NCBI RefSeq assembly: GCF_905475465.1
Contig: NC_062254.1
Location: forward strand, 7,398,001 to 7,462,000
DNA: 64,000 nt
DNA from: Pieris napi
Taxonomy: Eukaryota > Arthropoda > Insecta > Lepidoptera > Pieridae
Direction: 5' to 3'
The position numbers and the translations under genes were made by a program. The notes under the pieces were generated by a model that was not told the DNA's origin, did no database searches, and saw nothing but the letters and a program-made list of their open reading frames with translations. Below are positions 22,901-37,900 of this stretch, one piece after another. The stretch's first letter is position 1, and each line of letters begins with the position of its first letter.

Positions 22901-25900
22901 GATTTATATTTTCGTTGATAATAGACTTTTTCGTTTTATTTTTTATTGAAAACATGCTTTGGTTATTCAGCTATGATATTAATAACAAAAATCATCAGGT
23001 ATGTAAGTGCTTCCAGAAAGAGAGCCATGAAAACCAAAAAAGTCATTTGTTAATATATACCCCGCATGTGGGGCGAATATTAACGGGGCTGGGGTAAGTA
23101 TTAACGTAAGAGGCAATTAATAACAGATACTTGAATTATCTCAAATACTCAAATAAAATGTCACTGAAATTAATGAAAATGTTTTATTGCCTTCAATGTT
23201 AAACAAATTAGTACTTTTTATGATAGGAACTGAAAGAATATAACAAATTCTTTTAAATCTACACTTAATAATAATCATTGCTACAGTTTGAATAATTTTA
23301 AGCCTAAAAAAAATTAAACACATAGTTTAAACTTAAACTTTTTAGGTTCAACAGTCTTTAAGTTCTTAATGGAGTAGAAAAAATAGTATTATCTTATAAA
23401 TCTGTTACGAACATTTTTTTAAATAGTTTAAACATAATAATTAAATAAAAGTCACATAAACTTTTTAGTATCAGTCTTAAAAAACCTCTATGAGTTACCT
23501 TAAGCAATACAGTATTTTAAATCTACTTGATATTCATCAACAAATGTCACAGTGTTAATACTTTTTAGTACGAGACAATCTTTAGGTATATTAATAAGGT
23601 AACTAGTTAATCAGTCTTAATCTAATTTGTACTTAAACTTGCCAGCCTTTCCGTCTCTTTTCCAAGATTCTGGAATATTATCTATCTTGTATCGAATGGC
23701 AAGCTCGTAAGCTAATTTTTTGACGTCTGGTAGCAATCCAAAATAGATATTAGAACATTTGACTAAATAATTAGCTATCATTGTTTCTTGCTCAGAATTA
23801 TAAACTAGACGGTTTTTTTATAACCCACAGCAACAGAAGTTCCCTCCTTTTTTTCTTTACGTATTTAAATAGTGTTACGTGACAAATATCGTATTCAGTA
23901 GCAACATCTCTATATTTCCTGTTATTTACCAGAACTTCTTCAGCTGCCAGCTCAAATACTTCTTGAGATGTAGACCCCCTTGTACTCTTCCTTTTGTAAT
24001 TTCTCATTCTATAATAAAACGTACTTTTTGTAAAGAACAGTCGTTTAATATCACATGTTAATACTGACCCCACCCAATTTGTTAATTTTAGCCCCAAGGT
24101 CACTTTTTATATTTTATCAATTATAGAAAATAAACTAATCAAAATATTTAGAAACAAGTATAATAGTTTTAAAATAAATAAAATACAATTCCATTTAGGA
24201 TTAACTTTGATTAAATTTAGTGTAAAAATAAATCTTAAATCAATTTATTACGAAGTACAAAAAGTTTGTTTACCTGTCAATTCGAAGTTATTACGCACAA
24301 CTATAACTAGCGTCGGCCGATCGATAACTGACAAGTTAGGACTTGTTCGGCTGTGTATTCTAGTTATTCTAAACCAAGCCTCATTTTTTTATCACTTCAC
24401 GTTTGGCGGGTATAAGCTTGTTAATTCTTACCTCCGTTAAAACCAGCCCCGCCCTCCCCTATTCAAGTGTAAAAATAAAGGTTTAAATTGGCGCCTGGTA
24501 GTAAGTACCCGTGACCAGAGCTGGTGCTTTCCTCGCTCAAGGAATAAATATCGCAATACAGCGAGGAAATGCTGCCAGCGTTAAAGGTACACTGCCACAG
24601 GGACCTATCTTTTTAATTTTTTTTTATTATTACTGTGAAGGTTAAGAAAATTGTAAATACTGGATTGTTATGTTAAGGTTTTAATAAACGATTCAATTCA
24701 AGAATACTCATCATGAATATGAAAATGTATGAAATTCTGTTTTAAATAAGTAAGTACCTAACCAAACAAAAAATGCCATTTTATTGATCGTAATCCCATA
24801 GGATTAGGTACCTCTCTCACGACTTCTAAGTGTTCTATATAACCTCTTAGCCATATCGTTTCCATCTGCTTATTAAAATCAAAAGTACATGCAAATATGT
24901 ATATTAATTCCACACACACAAACAGTTTCCTGAATGTTTATTATGTGAATGTATATGTACCAAATATGCAATGCAATAAAGTGTTAATAAGTAACTTCCC
25001 TAATATTTTAATATCTATAAATTACTAGCTGGCCTGGCGAACATCGTACCGCCTAACAGTCTATTCCATATTTTTTTTTATACTTATTCTGCTATTCGGG
25101 ACACCGGTCTAGCTAGTAAGATAAAAAAAGAAAGTTGATAAGACAACAAAAGCATTATGTCAAAAATAAAAATTTACCTTCCCGGAACCCCTCCACTAAC
25201 ATTTGAACTTTATGATATGGTATTAAAGTTCAAATCGACTTTTAAGTATTATTACGAATATTTTGTATGGGAATATAGAAAAGTGTTTGTAGACTTTTTC
25301 ACTCAATTTTTAAAAAATTTCTCTCCGTAAGAACCATCCATCATCTTATTTTAAGGAATATTATTTAAAAAAATCAGACAAATCGGTCAAGCCGTTTTCA
25401 TGTTATGTCGTGACAACGGAAAACGGGTTTCATTTTTATATATATATAGATAACTCATATTTGATCTTGTACTAATTAGAAGTTTAGTATCTATCAAATG
25501 TTTCGCTTAAAGAAACTTTGACTTAGATCGTAAAACTAAGAGTCATCATATTTCAAGTTCCTTTGTCTCTTTTCTTTGATCCAGATCAGTGCCCGACAAT
25601 AAGCTTTCAAAGGCATTGAATAACAGTGTTTTGAGTTACACTTTGAAGCTATTTTAGTTAATAAATAGTCTTAATAAGTAAGAATAAGTAATTTTCTATT
25701 TATTAATATTTCATTCTTATTAATTTGTAGGTTAAGAATATTGTATTAATTGCAAATCTGTGCTGGAAATAAATATCATATATCTTAATATAACATTGTT
25801 ATTTATGTTAGTGCGTTTCAAATCTGTCGCAAAAACTCTTACGCATAGTTTCTCTCATAGTATCAGTAACACGTAGGTATCTGCTCCGTTTGTGAATCAG

Positions 25901-28900
25901 TCTGAGTGATTGAGGTACCAGACGATGCGCCACGTAATTATGCCATAATGTCAAATGGATTAGAAATCAATACATAAGACTAGGCTGTATGGCCGAAAGC
26001 TTGACCTTTGCGTTTTTGAGTGCGTTTCAGCTCTGAGGTCGTTAAAAGCTCTATATACGCATATTACTTGCACCGTAAATCACTTTTTTAGCTTTTAAAA
26101 CTATCATATCTAATATTTAAAATTCTCGTGTCACAATGTTCGTTCCCATACTCCTCCGAAACGTCTCGACCGATTCTTATGAAATTTTTTATACATATTC
26201 TCTGCATCTCGTCTGAGAATCGGCTACTATCTATCTTTCAAACCCCTAAGTGAAAAATGTTGTTTTGATTTTTTAAAGATTTTTTTTATGATACAGCATA
26301 CAAACATAAATACAACCCCTAATTTTCACCAATGTAGAGGACATTCAACTTCTATTTTTAAGTATAGTAGATAGTTATTTTTATTGAACTAAAAAAAAAT
26401 TCCTAGAAATAATATACGTATGGCAAAACAACGTTTGCCGGGTCAGCTAGTAATATATATATATATATATACACGATATATTCTGTAGATACTTCATCGT
26501 TAAAAATAATTGTCCCGGGATGAAGAACACAGAATGTGATGTTGAAAGTTTTGGGTATGAATATAAAATTAAATTAATCTTTAATTTATGGCTTACCTTA
26601 GAAAGTTCTTTCTTAAGTTATCCGAATAGTTATGAACATTGAAAAATAATAAACAACATAGTCTAATGAACTATAAGTGCGTGGGTAACAGTTTGAATCA
26701 AAGCATTATTCGATTCAACGACTTCGATAATCGCCTTAGAAGAAAGTTTAAATTTATGATAGGGTCGGAACACAAGTTTAATAAAAACTCGGATTTCTAT
26801 GACTTTATCGTGATCCACGCCTAACTTTTCGATAATTTTAAATTTGGAACAAACTATTTGAAATTTATATTGCGTAGAAATACATCTGGTACAAAATTAT
26901 CAATATTTTCTTCTAGTTTTGCAATTTAAAAGGATACGGTTTTCTTTTTAAATTTTACAATTGTAACAATTAGGGACTCTAGGAGAGGTGTACTTGGTTG
27001 AGTAAGTGAATTTTTTTTATTAATTAAAATACACGACATACAATGCTAAGTTTTTTTTTTATTGAGAAAAAGCTTGCCAACGCTCGGCACACTGACACAT
27101 TGGTAAAAACAAACACAAAATACAATTTTTAATGTGACAAGCACTTAAAGGCAAGCATGACATACATATAGAGATCATAACCTATTATTAAACAAAACAA
27201 ACATTACAAAAAAAATACTAATCAAAGAAAAAATTCAAATTACAAAAAACGAAACAAAAACCCATTTTATAGTGTGAGGGGAGCAACTATGTATATCCAG
27301 ACCTAGCAGAAGTATTCTATCTATCATTATCAGGATTTTTTTTCTTAACAATGCGGCTTAGGTACAAGATAGCTTAACGATGTTTTTCTTAAATTGATCA
27401 GCCCACTACCGAAGATATCAAGCTCTGGATAAGTAGTATTTATTCTGTTATTTTCGCGAAGAATTGGAATGAGAGGTGCCTGAAGTCCTAGGTTGGTTTT
27501 TACACACGGAATTATCAGCATAATTATCTAATTATGCTGATTTTCAATCTTGTGAATGAGTGAGGGACGAAAATGTTAATGTTCTGCAAGAGGTTACTGG
27601 CCCAGAACAAACAGCCTATAAATTGTTATAGTGCTGAAAACGACTCTTAGAAAGTAGAAATGATATCGTTCGTATTTTAAGAGACTATTTTAGGCGAAGA
27701 ACAAAAGAAGCAATCGGTATTATCTAATCATTTCACTGCTTGCATACGCTGATAAAACACGATAATATTTATACATATAATACTGCGAACTAGGGGAATA
27801 CTGCATGTTGAAAAGAATGTGTATAAGATGTTAAATTAAAATTATTTCATCAGAAAAGCAACATTTAAAGAGTATAAGATTATGATTATCTCCGCAGTTA
27901 TTAAAATATATCGCAGCATTAATGTAAATAATAATACAGATTTATTTTATTCCATAAAAATACAAACACATAAACGACACAATTAACATTAAGTTATTAA
28001 ATCAAAATGTATTTATCGACCCCTACAGGTAAAAGCCTCCAGCCATCTTTCCCTCGCCGTCCATCTGGCACAAGGCGGGCCTCTTGATCTTGTGGTACAT
28101 TATAAAAAAAAGTGCGTGCGTACAAAGCACACATGTCAGAAGTGAAACTTCTTTGGCAAACTAATTTTTAACTTTTGTTCATATTTATACAAATCTAAAA
28201 CTTTAGATTTAGATGCGTTAGGAATTTAATGCATTTAATAGTCATTAAAATATTAGTGTTGAAAATTAATACCTACAAATTATAAATTTATTTTTCGATA
28301 ATAAAAACACGTGGCATTTTAATTTACAATTCGTCATTTGAGATTTCAATAAATTATTTTGCATAAAATATAAAATACTAATAATTCATAAATTCTCTTT
28401 ACGCAATTTTAATTTTAAAAATAGAATTTCCATAAGGTAATTCACCCTTCTTACTCTCTCTCAATCGGTCTCAATTGCTCTCTACCTTTTCTTCAACAAA
28501 AACGCTGCACATTTTCGTGACGGTCCGTTAAACCATGGCCTTGGCCTCTGATCTCCGTATCTGTTTCAAGCAGCAAGCAAGCCAAGGTAGAAGATCAGCC
28601 TTCTGTGTCTGACACACGCCGTCGTCGTCGCCGTTTATCTAAAACATGCCATTCTCTATGTTTTCATTGCCGTACCGGCTTTGTTAAAAGGACATATAGA
28701 TAGACCACTCCATTGGTGCAGCCGGGGTTCGAACCTACAATTATGCGTTGTAATTATCAAGCCGCTTGGCCAACACTGTTTTGGTAACACATTTACATAG
28801 GAAAAATAATAAGAGTTCAAAATAGGACCATTTTTCCCAGCCACTATTTAATTTAGGTTAAATTAAATTTGGCTATCTCTGGGTCACATATTTCTAAAAG

Positions 28901-31900
28901 CGTCAATCAAACCGTAATTGTAAAACAATGGCGCTTTATATTTTTGTATATTATCCTCAAAATATTACGTGAAACAGACGCACATGACACATCGCCATAT
29001 GTCGCGGTTTCCTTGAAATTGCCCACACATACCCACATACATAGTGTGTATTGTATCATCGTATGACATTTTGTTATTTATATATAGACCAGTGCCGATA
29101 ATTTTTGAAACCAAAAAAAATTACAGTAGGATGAAACCCATTAGAAAAGCAGGGGAATATGATCAAAATGAAAGGAAAAATAAATTACGGTCGATCTGAG
29201 GTCGGGAAGGGGCAGGGGGGGGAGGTTTAAGGGTAAAAAACGGTTTATCTCGATTTCCGGCAAAACTAAAAGTCCTATCGAAGAAATTTAAATGGCAAAG
29301 TTGTAGGTAATAAAAAGATCTAAAACTTTTGTATTCACACATTTTTCACATAACCTCAAAATTGGTGTGAAAAATTCAAAAAACCAAGTTTTTGGTTTTT
29401 TATTTTTATCTTTTACAAAAATTTATTTTTTTAAACGAAATTTGGTGAAAACTTACCTTATTATGTCCCAAATATACTGTAATTTATTTGATTAAAAATA
29501 TTTATTTTTTCACCTTATTTTGAATTAATATCGAAAAAACACCCTAATTTTCAATCGAAAATTCTGACGTCAAAATTTCAGCTTTTTTCAAAAAGTTGGT
29601 GTGCTCTCAGTTCGTTGAAATCTCTACTTTCCTATGGTAAAAATATATATATATATTACCATAGTAAATCTTCTCAGAAAATGCAAAACATCGTATGCAG
29701 TAACGCCCAGACCCGTCATACCCTTCCCTACTTCTCTATGAAATACGAAAATTTTAGCCCATCTAAAGGCTAAAATTTTTTTTTAGGTCACTCAGGTATA
29801 TATAAGTTATCTTAAAATAGTAATGAATAGGCATCTAATTATAATTTAAAGAAGATTCGTAGAGAAGTAGGGAAGGGGATGACGGGTCTGGGCGTTACTG
29901 CGTACGATTTTTTGCATTTTCTGAGAAGATTTACTATGGTAATATATATATATTTTTTTACCATAGGAAAGTAGAGATTTCAACGAACTGAAATCACACC
30001 AACTTTTTGAAAAAAGCTGAAATTTTGACGTCAGAGTTTTCGATTGAAAATTAGGGTGTTTTTTCGATATTAATTCAAAATATGGTGAAAAAGTAAATAT
30101 TTTTAATGAAATAAATTACAGTATATTTGGGACATAATAAGGTAAGTTTTCACCAAATTTCGTTAAAAAAAAAAGAAATTTGTAAAAGATAAAAATTAAA
30201 AACCAAAAACTTGGTTTTTTGAATTTTTCACATAAATTTTGAGGTTATGTGAAAAATGTGTGAATACAAAAGTTTTAGATCTTTTTATTACCTACAACTT
30301 TGCCATTTAAATTTCTTCGATAGGACTTTTAGTTTTGCCGGAAATCGAGATAAACCGTTTTTTACCCTTAAACCTCCCCCCCCTGCCCCTTCCCGACCTC
30401 AGATCGACCGTAATTTATTTTTCCTTTCATTTTGATCATATTCCCCTGCTTTTCTAATGGGTTTCATCCTACTGTAATTTTTTTCACTTTTTATTTATTT
30501 TGAAGGCTATCTGCACTGGTCTAATAAGCAAATAATCATTATCAAATAGAGCAGTGGATTTTTCATCTCTGCGCAACACTCGGAACGTAAAGAGAGGTGA
30601 GGATATCTTAAATTGAAATCATACATACATATAAAAACCAGGTTAGATACATAAGTTATTAGACAATGGGACGTCCTATCGATACAAGGATAAAGGCTAC
30701 AAACGATTCTTCTAGGCAAACCTAGTATGGATAAATTAAAAAAAGAATTACCTACTGAGGGTAAATAAAGCGCTTGGACACACGCCGTCGACTTTCTGGG
30801 TCTAAGGCTTTTTCTCGCCATGTTTTTCTTCACCGTTCAAGCGAATATTAAATGCGAACATAGAAAGTCGATTGGTGCACAGCCGGGGATCGAACCTATG
30901 CCCTCAGGGATGAGAGTGGCACGCTGAAGCCAGGCCAACACTGCTCATATACGAGAAAACCTTTTTATAACTACGAAACAAGTGATCTTAACAACACTGA
31001 ATGAATTTCACATTGAATATGACGAAGCATAATGCATGGCCCAATTGATTCAATCGTTTGTTATGACGTTTTAAAAGCGATGATAAATTATTGTCCTGTA
31101 ACACATGAACAGATTATTATTACTTGTTTAATACAATATGTTTTTAATATTAATGCTTTGACTAAAATCTATAACCAGCGACCGTAAAAATTAAAAAAAA
31201 TATGTGCCTTCACGAATTATGCACTCATCAGCGCAGTTGTTTGTTTATCGTACCAGACAAACAAATAGGTTTTTAAATAACATAAAAGTAGATAAATAGC
31301 ACTGGTGAGTGGTGAACCCAGAGCTGATGCTTTCCTCAATTAACGTATAAGTATCCCAATATAGCGAGGAAATGCATTTAAGGTATACCACAGGTACCAA
31401 ACTAGTAAAATTTGTTTTCATTTTCTATTTATTCATTTTTAATTATAACTGTAGGTTAAGAATATTGTAAATACTTATATATACTAATGTATATTTGTGT
31501 GTATAAATACATTTAATAGTAAAGTAAAAAAAATATTTATAAAATTGAGACATATGCTGTCGCTGATTCTTTTGTAGGCATTATCAAAACTCATATTTTC
31601 TCTGGAACTCAATCACATCGTTAGGGTAGTGTTCGTATGAAACCGTTTTTTCTCTGACTCACTTTACAAATCCGACTTCTACGAAAAAGTGTTTTCAGTT
31701 TAAATATCATTAAATATCATTCCATATGACAGTCATAAGTGACTTTCATTTGATATAAGAATTTCTTTAGTAGATCTAGAATTTATAAATAAAACACCTT
31801 TTAAGAAGTCGCCATCAAATTCTCTTATATATAAAAAACCTTATTAAAGTTTAAAGTCGAATTTAAAAAAAGTTATGTTAGATTGATTGATATTTAAATT

Positions 31901-34900
31901 AATTAATACCTGCTTAGTAATTCATAATTTAATGATTGACGATTCCAGTTTTAATATTCCTACCGACGACTTAGTATGAAGTATTACGTTGTTCTTTTAG
32001 AAACAAACAATTCTTTCTTTTCTAATTGTATCATATCTGTCCCCGACGATCGTAAAACGTCTAACGGATAGTTTATTTATTCAATGCCGACTAATCACTG
32101 ATGGGGCCATATTTCATTCTCCACGGCATTTTCTAATCTCTCCTAAAGCTATATTTCTTTTAACAGTTTATCGTAACAAGAGAAACTGTATACCGCTGAC
32201 CTTACGTCGATCAAAAATAGATGTTTGAACCTGTAAATGAAATTAAAGTGAACCTTAATGGCAACTAGTTATAGTTTTTTTATCGGAAAATTCATGCGCT
32301 TTTAGAAAAATCTACGACTGGTATTTGGATATTGAGACTGGGCGTTATTTAGTCTTTTGACCAAAGCATAAGACGATACACAACTCACAAGAGAATAAGG
32401 ATGATTTCTAGATCCAGTACGGTTATATCTAAAGCCAAAAATAGCTGTCTTTTCTAAAAAAAATCTTCCAGTTTAAATTGAAACTTAATTTTTTTAATGA
32501 ATATTATGAATGGTTTGTGTAGGGCAATGTAACAGGCACACTCGTACATAAAGGAAAAAATACAAGATTTAGAACCACGAAGAGAAAAAGACATAATAAC
32601 TGTAGGAAAATGGATATCACTGTGAGATGAGCAACTATGTTTAACCAGACCTGATATATAGATTTCGTTAATGTTAAATAAAATAAGATACGCCTGCTGT
32701 AGTGTTAAGTTACAACCTGTTTCTCCCAATACCCGGACACCTGCTATCGTATTTGTAATCTAACACAATATCTCTAGAAAATATTTCTTTTGAAAATTAT
32801 TGTTAGCGCACAACACACGACACACGCCGTTTTGGAGATACCGGTTTCCTCACTATGTTTTCCTTCACCACACGACTGTTAACGCTTATAGAAATTCCAT
32901 TGGTGCATTTGAACCTAAGAAATCGCCAGGCCATCTCTGCTGCTAAGCAACACCTATCCTGTACGGACCAAAGATTAAAAACTACTAAAGATATTGTTGA
33001 ATCCTTTATTAGAGCGATCGTTATGACATCCTCTCTCAACAAAGACCTTATAAAATGGAATCAGAATTTTCTGTACGAAAAAAAGAAATCGTAAATCGCT
33101 ATTTTACAAACACACAAATACGAGACAAAGTCTTATTTTCCGTGACACCTGTGTACGCACAGTTTATTATGAAAACACGGATTATCTTCTTACTAGCTAA
33201 AGCTTTATTGGCAAATAACTGGAATCATGGTTAACGCTTTAAGATTTAACTGTTGTTATATTGGGGTCAATGTTATCTAATTTTACACGATATACTTGAT
33301 TGATGGACGCTATAATCTATATCAGTTCCAATGGTTTTTGTAGTCTACGCTACCGGCGATATCCGTTATCTGTAATACAAAATGACAGTGAACTCATCTG
33401 TCAATTGTTTACCGGAATTGAATAGAACAGCCCCTTGATTGTGTAAAATTATTACAGATTTTACAGAGTTCTCTCAAACACCACATTAAAACGAGGACTA
33501 AAAACACATGTAATATCTAAAAATAAGATAGAAACTAGTGAAAATTACATGAGAACTTAAACGACCGCGAATAAACAATATAATTTATAAATATCAATAA
33601 GGAATATAACAGAATGCAAAAAAAATTATTAAGAATGCAAGGTTGCTAAAAGGACGCGACGCGGTAAAAGTTCTCTATGGAGTTGCTGAAGATGTCATTT
33701 TTCATCACAATTTTACTGGATCATAAACCATAGAATATTAAAAAAAAGAACAAAATGTCTATTTATTGTGTATATAAATTATATTATAAAACCTAGCCAT
33801 AGATAAGCGTCATAGATACAATAAACACAGCTGTTTTTGTTTATACTTCGTGGAATTTTTTCGCCTTTACCTCAACGATCCCAGTTGTTTATAAATACGT
33901 GTTCATTCGCGATATTTACGTCATTCCATCTGGATTGTTTGGATGACTAAATATATTGAATGACTAGTACAACTGTACGACTATTTCTTAGTGGAAGGGT
34001 ATATCATCAAACTGTTTTGACATGGAAGTATTAAAAAAGAACTAGTCAAATATAATCAGTTTTTTATAGAACAGGGGGCTAACGGAGGCTCATCTGATGG
34101 TCAGTGATTTCCATGGACACTCTCAATGTCAGAGGAAAGTACGTACTTTTCTTGAAGGACCCTAAGTCGAATGGGTTCGGAAATACTTCAGACGGTTTCA
34201 GATAGTGGTGGTAGTTCAAATTCGTTCTGTTTAATATACAATTACAGTACATTTAGTCTAATTGAATTAACCACACAATATGAAAGATAACAACTAAATT
34301 ATGAAATATGCAAACTTCTTAAAAATATTCAGTATCGAATATAATAGTATAAAAAACAATATTTCGATTAATGTACGGACAGATTGATATTTACCCTAAT
34401 ATAGACTAACACACTGATATTGCTCATGAATAAGTTAATTGTTGGGAATTCCTGGAACAACGAGGAACTCATATGATATCATTATTTAACAATCGTAATG
34501 ACTACGTCTACCAATCGGTCATATATGTGTTTGTATTCTGTAACTTCCAAAAGTTATACCGATCCCGGCGCTGTATGCAATCTCCATGTTGGTTGAATAT
34601 CTAGCGCTAATTTCACAACTTTGGAATCGTATGGTTTCAAGTTAGTCACAATTGATATCGCTAGTGGAAGTTACAGAGTACCAGTGCTGCTAATACCTAA
34701 AGCATACAGTAGTACACATGTATTACTACGCATTTTTTGTATTACACATAAGTTCATTATTAATGTATTTATTTACACTTCGTTATACAGACATTAAAAA
34801 TCTGGTTACATAAGTTATTAGGTATTGGGCGGCCTTATCGCTGAAAAGCGATTTCATTTAGGCAAGCACAGTATGGAAAAAAATACCTACTGATTTACCT

Positions 34901-37900
34901 ATTTATTGTTCTAAACTTTAACTAACAGTTACATAATACAAAATAATCTTGACTATAAACAAATGAAAAATATCTTAAACCCTAAACATTTTAATTACCC
35001 GTCTATATTAAGAAAATACAGAAAGCAAAATATAAACGAAATGGGAATTGCTAAAATTACGAAGATACACCAACCATAACCTTGCTAAAACAAACTCTTT
35101 CAAGGACGTCGTCTGTCGCCTTTCATCCGGTCGTTTCAAAAGACCCTCTGCGCATGCTCGGCTTAGGGACAAAAAGTTCAAAGAAAATGATTTATGGTCA
35201 CAAGACGTTCACGGTCTTGTGCATACACTAGATTTTGTTGCAGCTAAAAGCTTACCTTAGCTCGTAAATATGGTGATTTTTTGCTTTTGACTCGAGCTTT
35301 ACTATTGCATGCTTTTCCCACAATTTAAAAGCTTTCTCTTCTAGCCAAAGAAGGGGTAGTTCAATATAAAACATGTAATTAACCACATTTGAATTTGAAA
35401 TATTTAGTCAATGTTATTTTGCGTGAATAAAGTATTTGCCAATTTATTACAAATAATTGATTGCGTGATAATCTCGTGTTATTTCATATATCCTAACGAT
35501 TTACTTTGTTAATTACGATAACTTTCCCTGTCAATTATACCTATATTATGCCAAGTTATATGTTGTTATTTTATTAACATAGTGCTTAATAGAACGCCAA
35601 TATTGTAAGACGATTTTCTTTTAAAATGTACGGTCTTCATATAAATACTATGAGCATGTATTAAAGAAACTCACATTTCTGACACACAAGTACACTCAAT
35701 CGCTGTTTTAGGCTTAGCATGACGTATTATAAGTGAGCTAACGTAGGCATCTAAAGTACTGCTTCGTCTCTATCAAATAGTCTGTATATCCTCCTTGAAT
35801 AGACACATCAGGGTTTTAACTAATACTAAAACTTGGTGCTTTAATGAAATCTGCTACTTTTAATTGCTCGCTCTTACAACTTAATTACATTGATGAAAAT
35901 ATTGTTGTGGTTTACAAGTCTACCAACTTACCGTAACTTACCGTACCGTAGTTAATTTTATTTTTTATTTTTAGTTATTATCATTATTATTATTTTTTGT
36001 TTTATTTTTATTTTGTGGTTGTTTGTTTAATTCTTTCCTTTGATAGATTTATTATGTTCTAATGTAATTGATGTACAACACACATAGTGTTAAATACATG
36101 ATGTCATAATTATTTTCTTGTATTTTTTAGGCATACACTTTGTTTTGGAATGTATAAATAAATAAATGTTCAAGCATCGGTCAGTCGCTTCCCTAAGAGG
36201 AACATCACTTATAATTATCGCAGACGTCAGCTGAATGTAACTTAGCTAATCGTCTTTCCGAAAATAGTACGGAATTTCCTTTTGCACGGCGCTCGCTTCT
36301 GACAGTAACATGTTTGCTGAAATTGCATACTTTACCGTTTATTTGAATAATTAAACTATTCTAGGTTTATATTTACGATTCTTTAGACTGTCTGGAAGAA
36401 ACTGCTCTTAGCAGATGCCGTCCTTTTATTTCTTGAGACTTTGAGAGTGACTTTGTTATGTTAGAGCAATGGTTGCAAAAGACAGTAACATTTTGACAAA
36501 GTAACTTGCCGCAGTCTGACAGTTTACGAATTACGAAAAAAATATTGGATTTGCGTTCTCTAATTGCCATAATTTCTCATAAAATCTGATAAAAGCCAAG
36601 AGGCTGATTGCAGATGGATTAAGAATTAAAAAAAAAAATAAGTCAAAAACTAAACTCAAATCGTGTCGGGTGCGGCAAAATTTGCGGCAAAAAGCTTAAT
36701 ATTTCTGAAATATAATATATTTAACAGTTTAAATTAGAGATTTTTTTATACATCACAATTAGCTGTACATTACAGTTAGAAATTAAATAGGCTTCGACGC
36801 TGTGTAAAATGATCAAAGGCCCGCGTCTTACATAAAGTAATTAAAAATCTTATTACATTGGTTAACGTTGTCGTACAGTGGGGATTGTGGGGGTTCAGTG
36901 GGGGTAATTATTGTAGTAATGAAATTAGTTCTATATAATGCGTATTTATAATAATTCTCTACAGATAAGAAACCGTTGCCGAGTTCGCAATGACTTTCTT
37001 TGATACACAGTAGCCGAGCAAGGGGTTTCTTATAGAACAAATAAACGGGCACATCTGATATTAAGTGATAGCCAAGAACACCCAATTCCAGAAGTCTTTT
37101 TAAGAATTGGTACGTTCTTCTCTTAAAGAACCCTTGTCACGCGTTTTTATTTAATAAAATGCTGTTTTAAGTAATGTACAATGACTTTTTGCGTCACTTA
37201 CTAATCAAGTATTTGAGCAGTAATTAAGGTGTGACAACATTAATTACATATACTATATAAATATTAGATTAAAGTTTACATATAACACGACTGAGTAGAG
37301 TAGCTGGGACTACGCAATTTACCCGCTTTATTTCGGTCGTATTATTATGAGTTTTTCAATTTAAACAAAAAATGTTATGTCCCTTCAGCTATAAATTTTT
37401 AAATCAGAGTCCTTGTGTGATGTAATTTACAAGTTGAATCCTACGAAGAAAGCTCGTTGGACCGGACCGGATACCGGTTTGACCACTGATCCTGCCCCGT
37501 ACACATGAATCATTTTCGGACAGTAACTTAGCAATCACAATATGGACCATAGTTCGAAATTTAAATTCAAGCTTAGTTTCTTAGTACACGGTACATGAAA
37601 GGTATTGCTAATAAGAAGATAAATACAATTTATCGACAAAAAATAAAACATTTAGATAAAAAATAAGATTATTATTTAATTTAAGAACAAATAATTGACC
37701 TAATTCACACACAATTACGCCAAAAGGGTAGGAGTAGGGTCTTCAACACTTATAAACACATTATTCAAGTTATTTTTTTTTATTTATGGCTCTGGCACGA
37801 TTTGTGCATTAGCCAGCGTCAAGTATAGGATTTTTTATAATTAGTGCTTGTCTTTAGAAATTCGACCGTGTCCTCCATGTACGGTTTAGGCACTCGCCCG

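Noticed and set aside
26452..26471. (AT)n tract as a regulatory site
   Set aside because: Simple microsatellite at the head of a dispersed repeat.
32803..33094. Overlapping frames on both strands
   Set aside because: They originate in a decayed SINE and show no motif.
35048..35260. 70-codon frame as an exon
   Set aside because: No homology, no splice sites, no neighbour exon in phase.
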